From positions 98,041 to 162,040 of the forward strand of contig DGTP01000004.1 of NCBI GenBank assembly GCA_002394335.1: 64,000 nt of DNA, read 5' to 3'. Position 1 is the first letter of the stretch; every line of letters begins with the position of its first letter. Shown one piece after another: positions 36,308 through 45,403 of this stretch. Position numbers and translations under genes: made by a program. Under the pieces are notes generated by a model. The model worked only from the letters and a program-made list of their open reading frames with translations. It made no database searches and was not told the origin of the DNA. Origin of the DNA: Bacteroidales bacterium UBA4333. Lineage in GTDB: Bacteria > Bacteroidota > Bacteroidia > Bacteroidales > Paludibacteraceae.

Positions 36308-36336
36308 CACTCGGAAAAATGTAAAATCGCACGGTC

Positions 36337-37446
36337 ATGAAAAAAACACATTCGCTTTTCCTTCTCGCTGCACTCTTTTTGGCGGCTTGTAATGCTCCTA
36401 AAACAGCTGACGAAGCGGCTGAAACTGCCCCTTCTCCTGCGGATACCGTTCTGCTAAAGGATTTCAGTCCGGTTGTGGTGGACAATCTGCCGGTTACGTA
36501 TGTCGAGCGGGCAAAGTTTGACATCATTGATATGCATTCACACGACTATGTGGAGTCGGCTGAAGATATAGCTAAGTGGTGCAAAACCATGGATCAGGTG
36601 GGTGTCCTCAACACCGCTGTGATGCATTGTTCTTGGATCGGACGCCCCTTTGAGGAAGTCGTGGAACTCTATGCTCCCTACAAAGACCGTTTCCGTTTCT
36701 GGTGTTGCTTCGATTACTCGGATATGAGCGAAGCCGGTATCCAAAAGGCGTGCGAGACTTTGGCTCGCTACCATGAGATGGGCGCTGTCGGTGTCGGCGA
36801 ACTCGGAGACAAAGGCGAGGGAGACCTCTATGCCCGCCCGGTGGAGGGAAAAGATATTCATATCGACGACCCGCGCATCAAACCCCTTATCGCGAAATGC
36901 GCTGAGCTGAAGATGCCGATCTCCATTCATATCGCTGAGCCGTATTGGATGTATCTCCCGATGGACGCTACCAACGACGGACTCGTCAATGCCGTTACAT
37001 GGCACGTAGATACTACCAACTGCCTGGGATACAACCAGTTAGTGCAGACCTTCGAAAACGCTGTCCGGGAAAACCCGAACACCATCTTCATCGCTTGCCA
37101 CTACTTGAATATGAACCATGATCTGCCGCGTCTCGGCGCCCTGCTCGACAAGTACCCGAACATGTACATCGACATCGCTGCCCGTGTGGCTGAATCCGCT
37201 CACACACCGCGCGCTACGCGTGAGTTCCTTATTAAATATCAGGACCGCATCCTTTTCGGTACCGACAATGGAATGGAGCCTGACATGTACCGCAATATCT
37301 TACGTGTACTGGAGACCAACGACGAGCACTTCTATATCCCTGAGTATGGCTACCATTGGGCACTCTCTGCCTTCAACCTGCCGGATGAGGTGCTGAAAAA
37401 ACTCTACCATGACAACGCCGCCCGTATCCTCAACGAATACCGCTAA
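36337..37446 (+). CDS. Amidohydrolase-family lipoprotein
   Basis: The 369-residue protein begins with a lipoprotein leader (MKKTHSLFLLAALFLAAC, Cys18). The rest is a TIM-barrel amidohydrolase of the amidohydrolase-2 (PF04909) type: HxH-like metal motif DMHSHDY near 67, SIHIAEP near 190, ACHYLNMNHD near 252 and FGTDNGM near 307. Family members hydrolyse or decarboxylate small carboxylated or amide substrates with one metal ion. A surface or periplasmic location is unusual for this fold but common among Bacteroidetes glycan loci. It lies upstream of the alpha-galactosidase and SusCD genes; its true substrate is unknown. Confidence 0.8.
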   Translation: MKKTHSLFLLAALFLAACNAPKTADEAAETAPSPADTVLLKDFSPVVVDNLPVTYVERAKFDIIDMHSHDYVESAEDIAKWCKTMDQVGVLNTAVMHCSWIGRPFEEVVELYAPYKDRFRFWCCFDYSDMSEAGIQKACETLARYHEMGAVGVGELGDKGEGDLYARPVEGKDIHIDDPRIKPLIAKCAELKMPISIHIAEPYWMYLPMDATNDGLVNAVTWHVDTTNCLGYNQLVQTFENAVRENPNTIFIACHYLNMNHDLPRLGALLDKYPNMYIDIAARVAESAHTPRATREFLIKYQDRILFGTDNGMEPDMYRNILRVLETNDEHFYIPEYGYHWALSAFNLPDEVLKKLYHDNAARILNEYR

Positions 37447-37517
37447 TCCCGTTGTACCGCTGTCTGTGTATCTCTCGCTCTCCCCTGACGGAAACACCCT
37501 CAGTAATATGCTTTAAG

Positions 37518-37561
37518 ATACGATGGATATACGATGGATATACGATAGATATACGATAGAT
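37518..37561 (+). repeat. 11-bp tandem repeat upstream of alpha-galactosidase gene
   Basis: Four perfect-length units, ATACGATGGAT twice then ATACGATAGAT twice, fill the spacer 27 bases before the ATG at 37588. The 11-base period equals about one DNA helical turn. Confidence 0.85.
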
Positions 37562-37587
37562 AAGGCTAACCGTAAAGGCTCATCATT

Positions 37588-39465
37588 ATGACAAACAAAT
37601 ATGTTTACATAGCTCTTGCAGCATTCTTCCTTATCGGATGTGCTCCTAAACAGGACTCCGAGCGTCTTATCTGTGCAGAAGCCGACATGACTTCCTTCCC
37701 TTATCATGCTGGTGGACTGTCGGTCTCCAAACATTGTACCGTCACTCCTTCGGATGAGTTTCCGGGACTGGAGGTGATAGAGACTTTCTTCGTGAACGAA
37801 GGAGAGCCCGTTACCGTCAAGGCATACGAACTCTGCCGCACCGAGATTGAGCCCCAAGATTCCGTTGTGTGGTCGTTGCAGCCGTCTTCCACCGCTGCAC
37901 GCGCCGATTGGGTGCTGCCTGTCAAGGAAGGCTTTGAGCAGCGCAACTACCTTGGCATGAACAACTCCGATTACGGAGGAGGTATCCCGATGGTCGATCT
38001 CTGGCAGCGTGACGGAGGTGTGGCAATAGGTCTCTTTGAACCGGTGCTCCGCATGATCTCCATGCCTGTGGAATGGAAACGCTATGACAACAAAGTGACT
38101 ATGGCGCTCCGCTATGACCTGCCGGAGCCTGTTGAGTTGGCAAAGGGCGATACGCTCCGTTGCTTCAAAGCGTTCCGACTCTCCCATAAAGGCGACTATT
38201 TCAATGCGTTGCGTACCTTCTCCGAGTATATGCAGGCGAATGAAGGCGTACAGATGAAACCCTCCGAACCGGAGGCGTTCGAACCTGTCTGGTGTGCTTG
38301 GGGATACGGACGTCCGTTTAAGATGGATATGGTGTTGGGTACGCTGGACAAGGTGGCGGAACTCGGTTTCACATGGGTGGATATAGACGATGGCTACCAG
38401 ATTGCGGAAGGCGACTGGAATACCAACGAATATTTCCCCGGAGGCGATAAAGACATGCGTCATATTACCGACGAGGTGCACGCCCGCGGCATGAAAGCCA
38501 AACTCTGGTGGGCACCGCTGGCAGCCGATCCCGATACCAAGCTCGTGAAAGAGCACCCGGAGTACCTGCTGAAGACCGAAGAGTGGGCGCACGAGTATAT
38601 CACTTGGTGGGACAGTTGGTATCTCTCGCCGGTGAATCCGGGCGTGGATGCCTATACGAAAGATCTGCTGAAAATGTTCCTTGATACATGGGGATTTGAC
38701 GGTCTGAAGATCGACGGTCAGCACCTCAACTGTTGTCTGCCGGACTACAACGAGGACTCCAAACTCAATAGCCCTTGGGATGCTCCGGAGCAGATGCCTT
38801 CTTACTTCGGCAAGATCTACGACGAGGCGCACAAATACAAACCCGATGCCGTTATTCAGGTATGCCCTTGCGGATGTGCGGTCAACTATTTCCTGGTTCC
38901 TCAGATCAACCAGGCGGTGGCTTCCGACCCGACGTCTTCCCGTCAGGTGCGTATGAAACGCAAAGCCTACGCCGCTATGGCACCGCAACTCGCTTACTAC
39001 GGCGACCATGTGGAACTCACCGACGGAGGTAATGATTTCGCTTCCCAGATCGGTACGGGCTCGGTGATCGGTACCAAGTTTACTTACCCGGAGGACAATC
39101 CCGACTGGACGGAAGGACCGTTCAAGTTGACCCCGGAGAAAGAGCGTCTTGTCCGCAAATGGATGAAGATATACAAGGAGAACAACCTCGCCCGCGGCGA
39201 ATACCTCAATCTCTATACTTGGGGATTTGATTACCCGGAGGCACATGTCATCCGTCAGAACAACGCCCTCTATTACGCGTTCTATATAGACGACGATCCG
39301 GCCTTCAACGGTACAATAGAGCTCCGCGGACTGGATCCCGCAAAGACCTATACGGCTGTCGAATATGCAGAGGACAAGCCGCGTGAGTTCGAGGTGAACG
39401 GTAGCAACCCGAATATCCAAGCCGCCTTTGAGCGCAGCTATCTCTTGAAACTGACAGAAAAATAG
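37588..39465 (+). CDS. Alpha-galactosidase-like glycoside hydrolase (clan GH-D, GH36/27) lipoprotein
   Basis: The 625-residue lipoprotein has lipobox FLIGC (Cys18). A beta-sandwich N-terminal domain (about 25-230) precedes a TIM barrel with WCAWGYGRPFKMDMV, TWVDIDDGYQIAEGDW, GMKAKLWWAPLAADP and GFDGLKIDGQ. D376 in KIDG is the likely nucleophile; D447 in VASDPTSSRQVR is the likely acid/base, in the place of the SDxxDPWxR motif of GH36. The C-terminal 90 residues form the usual small beta domain. The expected activity is release of alpha-galactose, or alpha-GalNAc, from glycans at the cell surface or in the periplasm. It lies directly before susC, so it belongs to the same PUL. Confidence 0.85.
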   Translation: MTNKYVYIALAAFFLIGCAPKQDSERLICAEADMTSFPYHAGGLSVSKHCTVTPSDEFPGLEVIETFFVNEGEPVTVKAYELCRTEIEPQDSVVWSLQPSSTAARADWVLPVKEGFEQRNYLGMNNSDYGGGIPMVDLWQRDGGVAIGLFEPVLRMISMPVEWKRYDNKVTMALRYDLPEPVELAKGDTLRCFKAFRLSHKGDYFNALRTFSEYMQANEGVQMKPSEPEAFEPVWCAWGYGRPFKMDMVLGTLDKVAELGFTWVDIDDGYQIAEGDWNTNEYFPGGDKDMRHITDEVHARGMKAKLWWAPLAADPDTKLVKEHPEYLLKTEEWAHEYITWWDSWYLSPVNPGVDAYTKDLLKMFLDTWGFDGLKIDGQHLNCCLPDYNEDSKLNSPWDAPEQMPSYFGKIYDEAHKYKPDAVIQVCPCGCAVNYFLVPQINQAVASDPTSSRQVRMKRKAYAAMAPQLAYYGDHVELTDGGNDFASQIGTGSVIGTKFTYPEDNPDWTEGPFKLTPEKERLVRKWMKIYKENNLARGEYLNLYTWGFDYPEAHVIRQNNALYYAFYIDDDPAFNGTIELRGLDPAKTYTAVEYAEDKPREFEVNGSNPNIQAAFERSYLLKLTEK

Positions 39466-39520
39466 GATACAGGTTAACTAACCCGACAGAAAACAAACAA
39501 CCACTTAATAATTAACAACC

Positions 39521-42520
39521 ATGAGAAATGTAGCTATCTTTTTCAGCCTTCTGTTCGCGGTATCGGCTTTTGCTGATATTCACGTCAAAGGTAAGGTGAT
39601 TGATGCAGATGGTCAAGAACCCATGATCGGCGTCAGTGTCTTGGTGAAAGGTACACAGACTGGTACCGTGACCGACATTGATGGTAATTTTACTCTTACG
39701 GTGCCCGACAAGGCAACGCTTCAGTTGTCCTATATCGGCTACAAAACAATCGAATTGCGTGCTGTCAAAGACATGCAGATTATTATGGAAACCGATGCTA
39801 CCCAGTTGGCAGAGGTCGTTTCGCTCGGTTATTCGGCTGTCAAACGTGCAGAGCTGAGTTCCGCTGTCGTTACAGTCAACAGCGAGGCGCTTACCGATGT
39901 CACGTCTTCCGATATCGGAAACATGCTTCAGGGTAAAGTAGCCGGTCTGACTGTAGCCAACGCCGGTGGACAGCCGGGTGACGCAGCGCAGATCCGTATC
40001 CGTGGTACAGGTTCTATCACCGCAGGTTCCGACCCCGTTTACGTGGTTGACGGAGTGATGGGAGGTACCTTCAATCCCAACGATGTAGAGACCATTTCCG
40101 TCCTCAAGGACGCAGGTTCTACTGGTATCTACGGTGCTTCCGCAGCCGGTGGTGTCATCGTCGTTACTACCAAGTCCGGTAAGAAAGGCGATAAAGTGAA
40201 AGTGGATCTCAAAGCTACTGTCGGTGGCAAGCAGGCACTGTACGGTAACTACAAAATGATGGATTCGCAGGAGCTCTATAAATTCCAACGCTCCCTCTTC
40301 TCCAAAGTTGTTGCAGACGCTACTTATCCCAAGAGCCTGCTCCAACAGGATTATAACTGGCAAAACGAGTTCTTCCACACCGGCGTCATACAGAACTACA
40401 ACGTGGCTGTCCGCGGTGGATCGGAGCACGTAGGCTACTATGCTTCGCTCGACTATTTCGGTGAGCAAGGTACATTGAAGGGCACCGGAATGCAGAAAGT
40501 CTCCGGACACGCTTCTCTGAAAGCCGATATCGCCAAATGGCTGGATATGAATGTCAAAGTGGACTTCAACAAATCTACCGTTGACTATCCCTCCAGTTGG
40601 ACGATGCTCGGAGATGCGTATTATAAGATGCCGTGGGATTGCCCCTACGAGTACGACGCAAATGGCAATGTAACGGACAAGTATGTGATGATCACCAGTG
40701 GCACCCGTCCCGATAACGGTGGCAAATGGTGGAGTCAGGAGACTTGGAACTCCCTCCACGGAACCCAGTACAACTACACCAAGTCCGATAACTTCGACTT
40801 CTCCGGTGTGCTCCAGTTAGGCGTTCATTTCACCGACTGGCTGCATTTCACCACTACCAACACCTTTGGCGCAGGCCACTGGCTTTCTTCTACTTATATT
40901 GACCCGCGCACGTACGACTCTTCCTATCCGAATGGATATATTGGCAAAGATGTCGGTATAAGCAAGAGTTTTGGTACTACCAATATCTTGAAGGGCGGCT
41001 ACCAGTGGGATAAGCACTCTTTCAATGCCATGGCTGGCTTTGAGTACGGCTTCTGGCGTACAGAGTACACCTCCGCTTCGGGTATCGGAATGCCGAATGG
41101 TGTGGATGCACTGAACTCGGCTTCACCGCTTGCTAACGGCGGTTATGTGATGCCGGGTGCAAGCTGGGCTGCTTTCATCCAGGCAAGCTATGATTACAAC
41201 AAGCGCTACTTTGTTACCGCTACCTATCGTGCTGAGGCAAGTTCGATCTTCGCTCCTTCTAACCGGGTGGGACATTTCCCCTCCGTGGCTGCCAGCTGGC
41301 TTATCTCTAACGAGGACTTCATGAAAGATCAGAATATCGTATCCTTCTTGAAACTCCGCGCTTCCTATGGTGTTACCGGTAACAACAATATTCCGGCTTA
41401 CAAATACCTCTCTACCTATGCCCTCAACAAACTCTACCAGAATCAGGTGGCAGGTAGCCCGTCTCGTCTGGCTAACCCGTTCCTCCACTGGGAAACGGCT
41501 AACATGGCTGCTTTGGGTGTAGATATCCAGTTTATCAAACGCATTGACATGGCTATCGACCTCTATCAGACAGACAACACGGGGCTGTTGCTCAACGTGC
41601 CTGTAGCACCTTCAACCGGTTTCTACGAGGTTACCAAGAACGCAGGTTCGGTTCGTAACCGCGGTATAGAGTTTATGATCGATGCGAATATCATTGATAT
41701 GAACAAGTGGCGTTGGGATGTAGGCTTCAACATCGGTTTCAACCAGAACCGTGTGACCTCGCTGCCTAACCACGAGGCATTCCTCCAGACCGCTTCTTCT
41801 GTTACCCAGCAAGTCAAAGAGGGACAGGATATCTATACCTGGTATCTCAAAGAGTGGGCAGGAGTGGATCCGCAGAACGGTGACCCGCTGTGGTACGTTG
41901 TAGATGGCGACGGCAATTATGTATTGGATGCCGCCGGCAACAAGACGACCACCAACGACTACAACGCTACCAAAGCACACGCTGTTGGCAAAGCAACACC
42001 GATCTTCTCCGGCGGTTTGAATACCCAACTCAGCTGGAATGGTATCTTCCTCCATGTGAATACCAACTTCCAGTACGGTAACAAGATCTATAACTACACC
42101 CGCCATTCGTCCGATGCCGATGGAGCTTATCTGGGTTATAACCAACTCTCCATTGAGAACTCCCGCCAAGGCTGGAGCCGTTGGACCAAGCCGGGCGATG
42201 AGGCTACACACCCCAAGGCACAGTTGAACGGTAACAAGAGCTCCAACCAGATATCTTCCCGTTACCTCGAGGATGGCTCGTATTTCCGTATCAAGAACCT
42301 TACCATCGGTTACGATTTCCCTGCTCAGTGGATCAAGAAAGCGCACATGACCAAGTGCCGTATCTATTTCACGGCAGATAACCTCTGGACGGCTACCTCT
42401 TTCTCGGGAATGGATCCGGAAATCACACTGGAGACCAGTACCTATGATCTGGCTGGTATGTACTCGACCAACTATCCTGTAGGCCGTACCTTCCAAGGCG
42501 GAATTGAGATTTCGTTCTAA
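39521..42520 (+). CDS. susC: SusC/RagA-family TonB-dependent outer membrane transporter
   Basis: The 999-residue protein has signal peptide MRNVAIFFSLLFAVSAFA, a CarboxypepD_reg-like domain (about 22-95; VKGKVIDADGQEPMIGVSV), a SusC-type plug with IRIRGTGSI and VVDGVMGG (about 115-225), and a beta-barrel ending with an aromatic-rich strand and terminal Phe (GGIEISF). These transporters import oligosaccharides captured by the paired SusD lipoprotein, powered by TonB. The length is typical for a short SusC. The specific glycan cannot be told, but neighbours (alpha-galactosidase, GH31 enzyme, esterase, kinase) suggest an alpha-galactosyl or GalNAc-type oligosaccharide. No sensor (SusR, HTCS, ECF sigma) is adjacent. 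Confidence 0.95.
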   Translation: MRNVAIFFSLLFAVSAFADIHVKGKVIDADGQEPMIGVSVLVKGTQTGTVTDIDGNFTLTVPDKATLQLSYIGYKTIELRAVKDMQIIMETDATQLAEVVSLGYSAVKRAELSSAVVTVNSEALTDVTSSDIGNMLQGKVAGLTVANAGGQPGDAAQIRIRGTGSITAGSDPVYVVDGVMGGTFNPNDVETISVLKDAGSTGIYGASAAGGVIVVTTKSGKKGDKVKVDLKATVGGKQALYGNYKMMDSQELYKFQRSLFSKVVADATYPKSLLQQDYNWQNEFFHTGVIQNYNVAVRGGSEHVGYYASLDYFGEQGTLKGTGMQKVSGHASLKADIAKWLDMNVKVDFNKSTVDYPSSWTMLGDAYYKMPWDCPYEYDANGNVTDKYVMITSGTRPDNGGKWWSQETWNSLHGTQYNYTKSDNFDFSGVLQLGVHFTDWLHFTTTNTFGAGHWLSSTYIDPRTYDSSYPNGYIGKDVGISKSFGTTNILKGGYQWDKHSFNAMAGFEYGFWRTEYTSASGIGMPNGVDALNSASPLANGGYVMPGASWAAFIQASYDYNKRYFVTATYRAEASSIFAPSNRVGHFPSVAASWLISNEDFMKDQNIVSFLKLRASYGVTGNNNIPAYKYLSTYALNKLYQNQVAGSPSRLANPFLHWETANMAALGVDIQFIKRIDMAIDLYQTDNTGLLLNVPVAPSTGFYEVTKNAGSVRNRGIEFMIDANIIDMNKWRWDVGFNIGFNQNRVTSLPNHEAFLQTASSVTQQVKEGQDIYTWYLKEWAGVDPQNGDPLWYVVDGDGNYVLDAAGNKTTTNDYNATKAHAVGKATPIFSGGLNTQLSWNGIFLHVNTNFQYGNKIYNYTRHSSDADGAYLGYNQLSIENSRQGWSRWTKPGDEATHPKAQLNGNKSSNQISSRYLEDGSYFRIKNLTIGYDFPAQWIKKAHMTKCRIYFTADNLWTATSFSGMDPEITLETSTYDLAGMYSTNYPVGRTFQGGIEISF

Positions 42521-42573
42521 AAAAAACGGATGAACTTGAATAATTGGATAAACAAGAAAAAAACAATACAATT

Positions 42574-44304
42574 ATGAAAACGAATATATTTAACAAAACC
42601 CTTGGTACTTGGTACTTGGTCGCTTTGTCCCTTGTCCTGTCTTTGGGTTTCAGCAGCTGTAACCTTGATTATTTCCCTTCGGATGAGTTGAACAGCGACT
42701 TGCTTCTGCAGGATGCCAAGGGTGCCGAGTATATCATGGACGGTTGCTACGCTTTGATGAAAGACGAGGTAGAGTTCTTGGGTTACGCCTCCGGTAATAC
42801 CTATGCCCGCCACTATTTCCAACTCACCGAGTTTCCGGCAGATAATATCTGTCTCTCTTCTCACACTACCGACCCGCTTTATGAGGCTACCGCCTATATG
42901 ATGAACGACGGTCTCAAAAATGTCGGTACTCTCTGGATGGTGGGGTACAAGATCATCTACATGACCAATACAGTCATCGAGACCTTGGATGAGTCTGTTC
43001 AGGAGAACAGGCAACTCTTGGGCGAGGCGTATTTCATGCGTGGTCTGATGCACCTGCATCTGGTTACGCTTTATGCAAAGCCGTATTCGATGGGGCGCGA
43101 CAATCTCGGTGTACCTCTCCGCACTTCTACCGCTTCGGAAGTTACGGTGCGTAACCCGGTCGGCGAGGTCTATGACCAGATTGTCAAAGATTTGACCAAG
43201 GCTTCCGAACTCATGGGTGCTTCTCGTGGCAATGCCGGTTATCCGAGCCGCGATGCCGCACTCGGCGTACTTAGCCGCGTGTACCTCTATATGGAGGAGT
43301 ATGACAAATGTATCGCTACGGTCAACGAGGCGCTGAATGGCGCTGACCCGGCTTCCAAACTGGAGACCGATTTCGCGAACTATTTTGCTAATGCCAAGAC
43401 CTCCAAAGAGACCCTCTTCTGCATCGCTCACGAGACTTCGGACGACTGCGGACAGTCCTCTATCGGTTCCATGTATCTCAAGGACGGTATAGGTTGGGGC
43501 GAGATTTATCCCTCAGATCCTCTGATGTACCTCTACGAGCGCTATCCGGATGATATTCGTTACAAAGATTTCCTCTGGAAACAATTCAAAGAGGGTTCTA
43601 CCAAAACCTATGCTTACTTCCCCGATCCTGCTTCCATTAGCGATGAGACCGGTAGTGTGAAACTCAAATTCGAGGTTACGGCAGATGCTTCCGGCAACTA
43701 CTCCTTCAAGTCCGGCGGCACTACTTATGAGGTGGAGAAACGGATGATCAACGGCAAGGGCGAAGCAGACCCCTCCGGTGAGTACTACGAGTATCATGTC
43801 AACTACGGCGGAATGGATTGCCTTGTACGCATCGCCCCGGAGATGATTCTCCGTACCGGATACAGTTTCCCGATGATCTTTGTCAAGAAGTTCAGCTATC
43901 AGGACGGCAACCCGATGCTCTCATCGCCTGTGTTATGCCGCTGGGCTGAGGTAATCCTTAACCGCGCTGAGGCGGAAGCCCGCTCCGGCAAAGATGCAGA
44001 GGCACTCGCTGACGTTAATGTCATCCGTACACGCGCCGGTATCCCTGCCGAAGGAATGTTCTCTGTAGGTAATCTCCACGGCTACGACAATGTGGCAGAC
44101 ATCGTTATGGACGAGCGCCGCATGGAGTTGGCTTTCGAGGGACACCGGATGTTTGATGTCTATCGTAACAAACAAAACATGGATCGTCGCTATGCAGGCG
44201 CACAACCATGGAAAGTTGTTCCCTATACCGAACCGCATATCCAGTATCCTATTCCTAACAACGAATGGACGGTAAGCGGTATCGAACAAAACCCGGGATA
44301 TTAA
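42574..44304 (+). CDS. susD: SusD/RagB-family glycan-binding lipoprotein
   Basis: The 576-residue protein begins at ATG 42574 (MKTNIFNKTLGTWYL); a TTG ten codons upstream is unlikely. The lipobox is GFSSC. The N-terminal TPR-rich region has YIMDGCYALM and GEAYFMRGLMHLHLVTLY; the C-terminal SusD signature is LCRWAEVILNRAEAEARSG, then VNVIRTRAGI and DERRMELAFEGHRMFDVYR. SusD partners close over the SusC barrel and bind the incoming oligosaccharide. It lies 53 bases after susC and ahead of a long hairpin and a further surface lipoprotein. Confidence 0.95.
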   Translation: MKTNIFNKTLGTWYLVALSLVLSLGFSSCNLDYFPSDELNSDLLLQDAKGAEYIMDGCYALMKDEVEFLGYASGNTYARHYFQLTEFPADNICLSSHTTDPLYEATAYMMNDGLKNVGTLWMVGYKIIYMTNTVIETLDESVQENRQLLGEAYFMRGLMHLHLVTLYAKPYSMGRDNLGVPLRTSTASEVTVRNPVGEVYDQIVKDLTKASELMGASRGNAGYPSRDAALGVLSRVYLYMEEYDKCIATVNEALNGADPASKLETDFANYFANAKTSKETLFCIAHETSDDCGQSSIGSMYLKDGIGWGEIYPSDPLMYLYERYPDDIRYKDFLWKQFKEGSTKTYAYFPDPASISDETGSVKLKFEVTADASGNYSFKSGGTTYEVEKRMINGKGEADPSGEYYEYHVNYGGMDCLVRIAPEMILRTGYSFPMIFVKKFSYQDGNPMLSSPVLCRWAEVILNRAEAEARSGKDAEALADVNVIRTRAGIPAEGMFSVGNLHGYDNVADIVMDERRMELAFEGHRMFDVYRNKQNMDRRYAGAQPWKVVPYTEPHIQYPIPNNEWTVSGIEQNPGY

Positions 44305-44318
44305 TACAGACAATAGTA

Positions 44319-44389
44319 AAAAGACCGCTTCACTCAAAGAACACTACGTCCAAAGCTCTGGCTTTTAGTGAGTGAAACGAGCGGTCTTT
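44319..44389 (+). terminator. Long hairpin after susD
   Basis: AAAGACCGCTTCACTCA (from 44320) pairs with TGAGTGAAACGAGCGGTCTTT (to 44389), leaving a loop of about 30 bases. It may act as an attenuator that lowers expression of the downstream lipoprotein, or protect the susCD message. The stretch of T residues after the stem is short on the plus strand. Confidence 0.65.
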
Positions 44390-44445
44390 CGACTAATAGA
44401 AAAACAATCAACATTTTTTATTAACCATTTAAATCAAAAATTATT

Positions 44446-45240
44446 ATGAAAGCAAATTGGAAATGGGCACTTATGTGCGTTGCAGCTCTTGCACTTGTTG
44501 CATGTGACAAAGACAAGAAAGGTGAGCCTCAAGATCCGCAAGATCCTGAAGAAGAGACTTTCGTTTCTAAAGTCAATGTTCAGGATAACTCTATTGCAGA
44601 GTGGGACAACCTCCCTTCAAACTTTGTATTTGAGACTGTTTGCCCTGATGACGCGGCAATGTTAGGACTCAAGAAAGTAAAAGTTTACGTTGATAAATTG
44701 TATATCAACCTCCTGGTTGAATATGATCCCGAAACGGTTACTGACTTCGGTGAGCCGGGGAATGAAGATAACCCCGGAGTTCCTTTCCACGTTTATCTGA
44801 ACACCGATAACAGCGATGAGACCGGTGGTTATGCCGATGAGTTCGCTGATGCCAACACAGACATTTGTTTGGAAGGCGCTCTCTACAGAGAAGGTAAAGT
44901 GGTTGTCTTCAATCCTGCAGTCTTCAAATGGTGGGGTGAAGTTGGTGGCTCCGGTTGGGAATGGATGGACCCGTCTACAACACATGATGGTTCTGACTTC
45001 TGGGGAGCTATCGTAGGTGAAGGTCAACTTCCTGTTGCTAACAGCCAGTGCATCAATGGAATCTTTGAGATCCAGATCATGCGCGAGTTGATTCCTGCTA
45101 CTTGGGATGAGGATGAGTTTGGTATCGGTTTCGATATCCAGCAGAACTGGAGCTCGGTTGGCGTCCTGCCTTGTGCATCGCCTACCGACGATGATCCTTC
45201 CGGCCTTGCTCACAAACTGCAAGTTAAGATTGACAAATAA
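44446..45240 (+). CDS. Surface lipoprotein following SusD (SusE/F position)
   Basis: The 264-residue protein has lipobox LALVAC (Cys20), then a charged linker KKGEPQDPQDPEEE and a beta-rich domain: SIAEWDNLPSNFV, KVYVDKLYINLLVEYDPE, PFHVYLNTDNSDETGGYADE, EIQIMRELIPATWDEDEFGI. This order resembles DOMON/CBM9-like domains (as also at 13527 and 17680), which bind sugars or haem. Its place straight after susCD matches SusE/SusF-type or other surface glycan-binding proteins. No catalytic residues seen. It ends 95 bases before a strong terminator, so it closes the SusCD operon. Confidence 0.72.
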   Translation: MKANWKWALMCVAALALVACDKDKKGEPQDPQDPEEETFVSKVNVQDNSIAEWDNLPSNFVFETVCPDDAAMLGLKKVKVYVDKLYINLLVEYDPETVTDFGEPGNEDNPGVPFHVYLNTDNSDETGGYADEFADANTDICLEGALYREGKVVVFNPAVFKWWGEVGGSGWEWMDPSTTHDGSDFWGAIVGEGQLPVANSQCINGIFEIQIMRELIPATWDEDEFGIGFDIQQNWSSVGVLPCASPTDDDPSGLAHKLQVKIDK

Positions 45241-45335
45241 GTTTCCGGAACTTAGTCGATCTTAACCCAAATGGTCTAATGACCGATTGGGGTTACCCCC
45301 ACAACAACAATTAAGCTTAATCAATGTTGATTGAA

Positions 45336-45384
45336 GGTGCCGGTGTCGGAACGTACACCGCTCCACACCGGCACCGTTTTTTAT
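45336..45384 (+). terminator. Strong intrinsic terminator
   Basis: GGTGCCGGTGT (45336-45346) and ACACCGGCACC (45365-45375) form a perfect 11-base stem with an 18-base loop, followed by GTTTTTTAT. It ends the susCD unit before the DUF4832 gene. Confidence 0.85.
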
Positions 45385-45403
45385 AAATAATAGCTCCACC
45401 GCT

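Larger units (their letters stand above)
36002..36336. other. Intergenic regulatory region between DeoR gene and amidohydrolase
   Basis: No gene seen in 335 bases. It holds the deoR-type promoter and operator (36122-36168) and the amidohydrolase -7 element (36300-36307), plus a TTCGAAACCTTCCGAAAG stretch near 36175-36192. Confidence 0.6.

Noticed and set aside
37513..39420. A 635-codon open frame on the minus strand
   Set aside because: It is fully antisense to the alpha-galactosidase gene, has no leader or domain, and results from codon bias in the real gene.
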